A DNA stretch of 5,587 nucleotides from Oscillospiraceae bacterium (lineage in GTDB: Bacteria; Bacillota; Clostridia; Oscillospirales; Acutalibacteraceae). The stretch's first letter is position 1. The number at the start of each line of letters is the position of its first letter. Shown here one piece after another: positions 5,358 to 5,587 of this stretch. The position numbers and the translations under genes were made by a program. The stretch spans positions 614-6,200 of the forward strand of contig DNGF01000158.1 of assembly GCA_003486665.1 (NCBI GenBank), in the 5' to 3' direction. Under the pieces are notes generated by a model. The model ran no database searches and was not told the origin of the DNA. It saw nothing but the letters and a program-made list of their open reading frames with translations.

Positions 5358-5587
5358 GTAATGAGGTTGCAGGGAAAATGATCAACTGTTTGTTTGACGA
5401 TTCAAATTTCCACCACCGCAGCGAGAAGCTGACCGAGGGAGTTTCCTGATGACTTGATGTGCAATTTTACAAGACTTCCCTTAAGGGGAAGGCTTACTTG
5501 AATGTCTGGCAGAAAATACAATTGAGCGTGGGCGCCCCTGTAGGGTAGCGCAGTGTCGGCGCGGTAGTGAATGACAGTCCGGTGGAC
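5358..5587. repeat. Non-coding, palindrome-rich tail, likely dispersed repeat (runs off window)
   Basis: No convincing coding frame with a ribosome binding site is present. Several short palindromes are packed together: CTTCCC/GGGAAG around a TTAAG loop at 5475-5491, GGGCGCCC at 5530-5537, CCCTGTAGGG at 5536-5545, and GTCC/GGAC at 5577-5587, the last cut by the window edge. Elements of this look, including a GACAGTCCGGTGGAC motif, are familiar to me from intergenic repeats of Clostridia, but that is recollection and not a search result. Base composition becomes more GC-rich after about 5520. Confidence 0.4.

Noticed and set aside
5475..5587. CRISPR array
   Set aside because: The short palindromes differ from one another and are not regularly spaced direct repeats.

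Overview
This window carries most of a D-allose uptake and catabolism locus, all on the + strand: alsA (3' part only), alsC, alsE, alsK, alsB, then after a 497-nt gap rpiB (alsI-like), a strong intrinsic terminator and 230 nt of non-coding, probably repetitive DNA. The proteins were identified by recalling the E. coli AlsA/C/E/K/B and RpiB sequences; no search was run. The match is especially close in AlsB, AlsE, RpiB and the C-terminal half of AlsA, so allose is a much better reading than a generic ribose system.

The organism is probably a low-to-mid-GC Firmicute of class Clostridia. The binding protein is a lipoprotein with an LTGC lipobox, every gene has a purine-rich Shine-Dalgarno, and every complete gene except alsK ends in TAA. 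An Oscillospiraceae/Ruminococcus-type gut anaerobe would fit, but this is an impression from codon use and the style of the intergenic repeats, not a demonstrated assignment.

Layout: 3-650 AlsA C-terminal half; 674-1651 AlsC permease; 1676-2359 AlsE epimerase; 2389-3297 AlsK ROK kinase; 3393-4355 AlsB lipoprotein; 4356-4852 non-coding with several inverted repeats, a LacI/CcpA-like palindrome and a candidate promoter; 4853-5296 RpiB; 5309-5357 terminator; 5358-5587 palindrome-rich tail. The first four genes are 23-29 nt apart and must be one operon. alsB follows after 95 nt that include a hairpin.

Pathway: AlsB captures allose outside the membrane and AlsC with AlsA imports it. AlsK makes allose 6-phosphate, RpiB can isomerise it to allulose 6-phosphate, and AlsE epimerises that to fructose 6-phosphate for glycolysis. 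The binding-protein gene is last in the transporter operon rather than first as in E. coli. No regulator gene lies in the window. I found no wholly new system. The points most worth attention are the gene order, the structured 497-nt gap with its putative operator, and two likely dispersed repeats.
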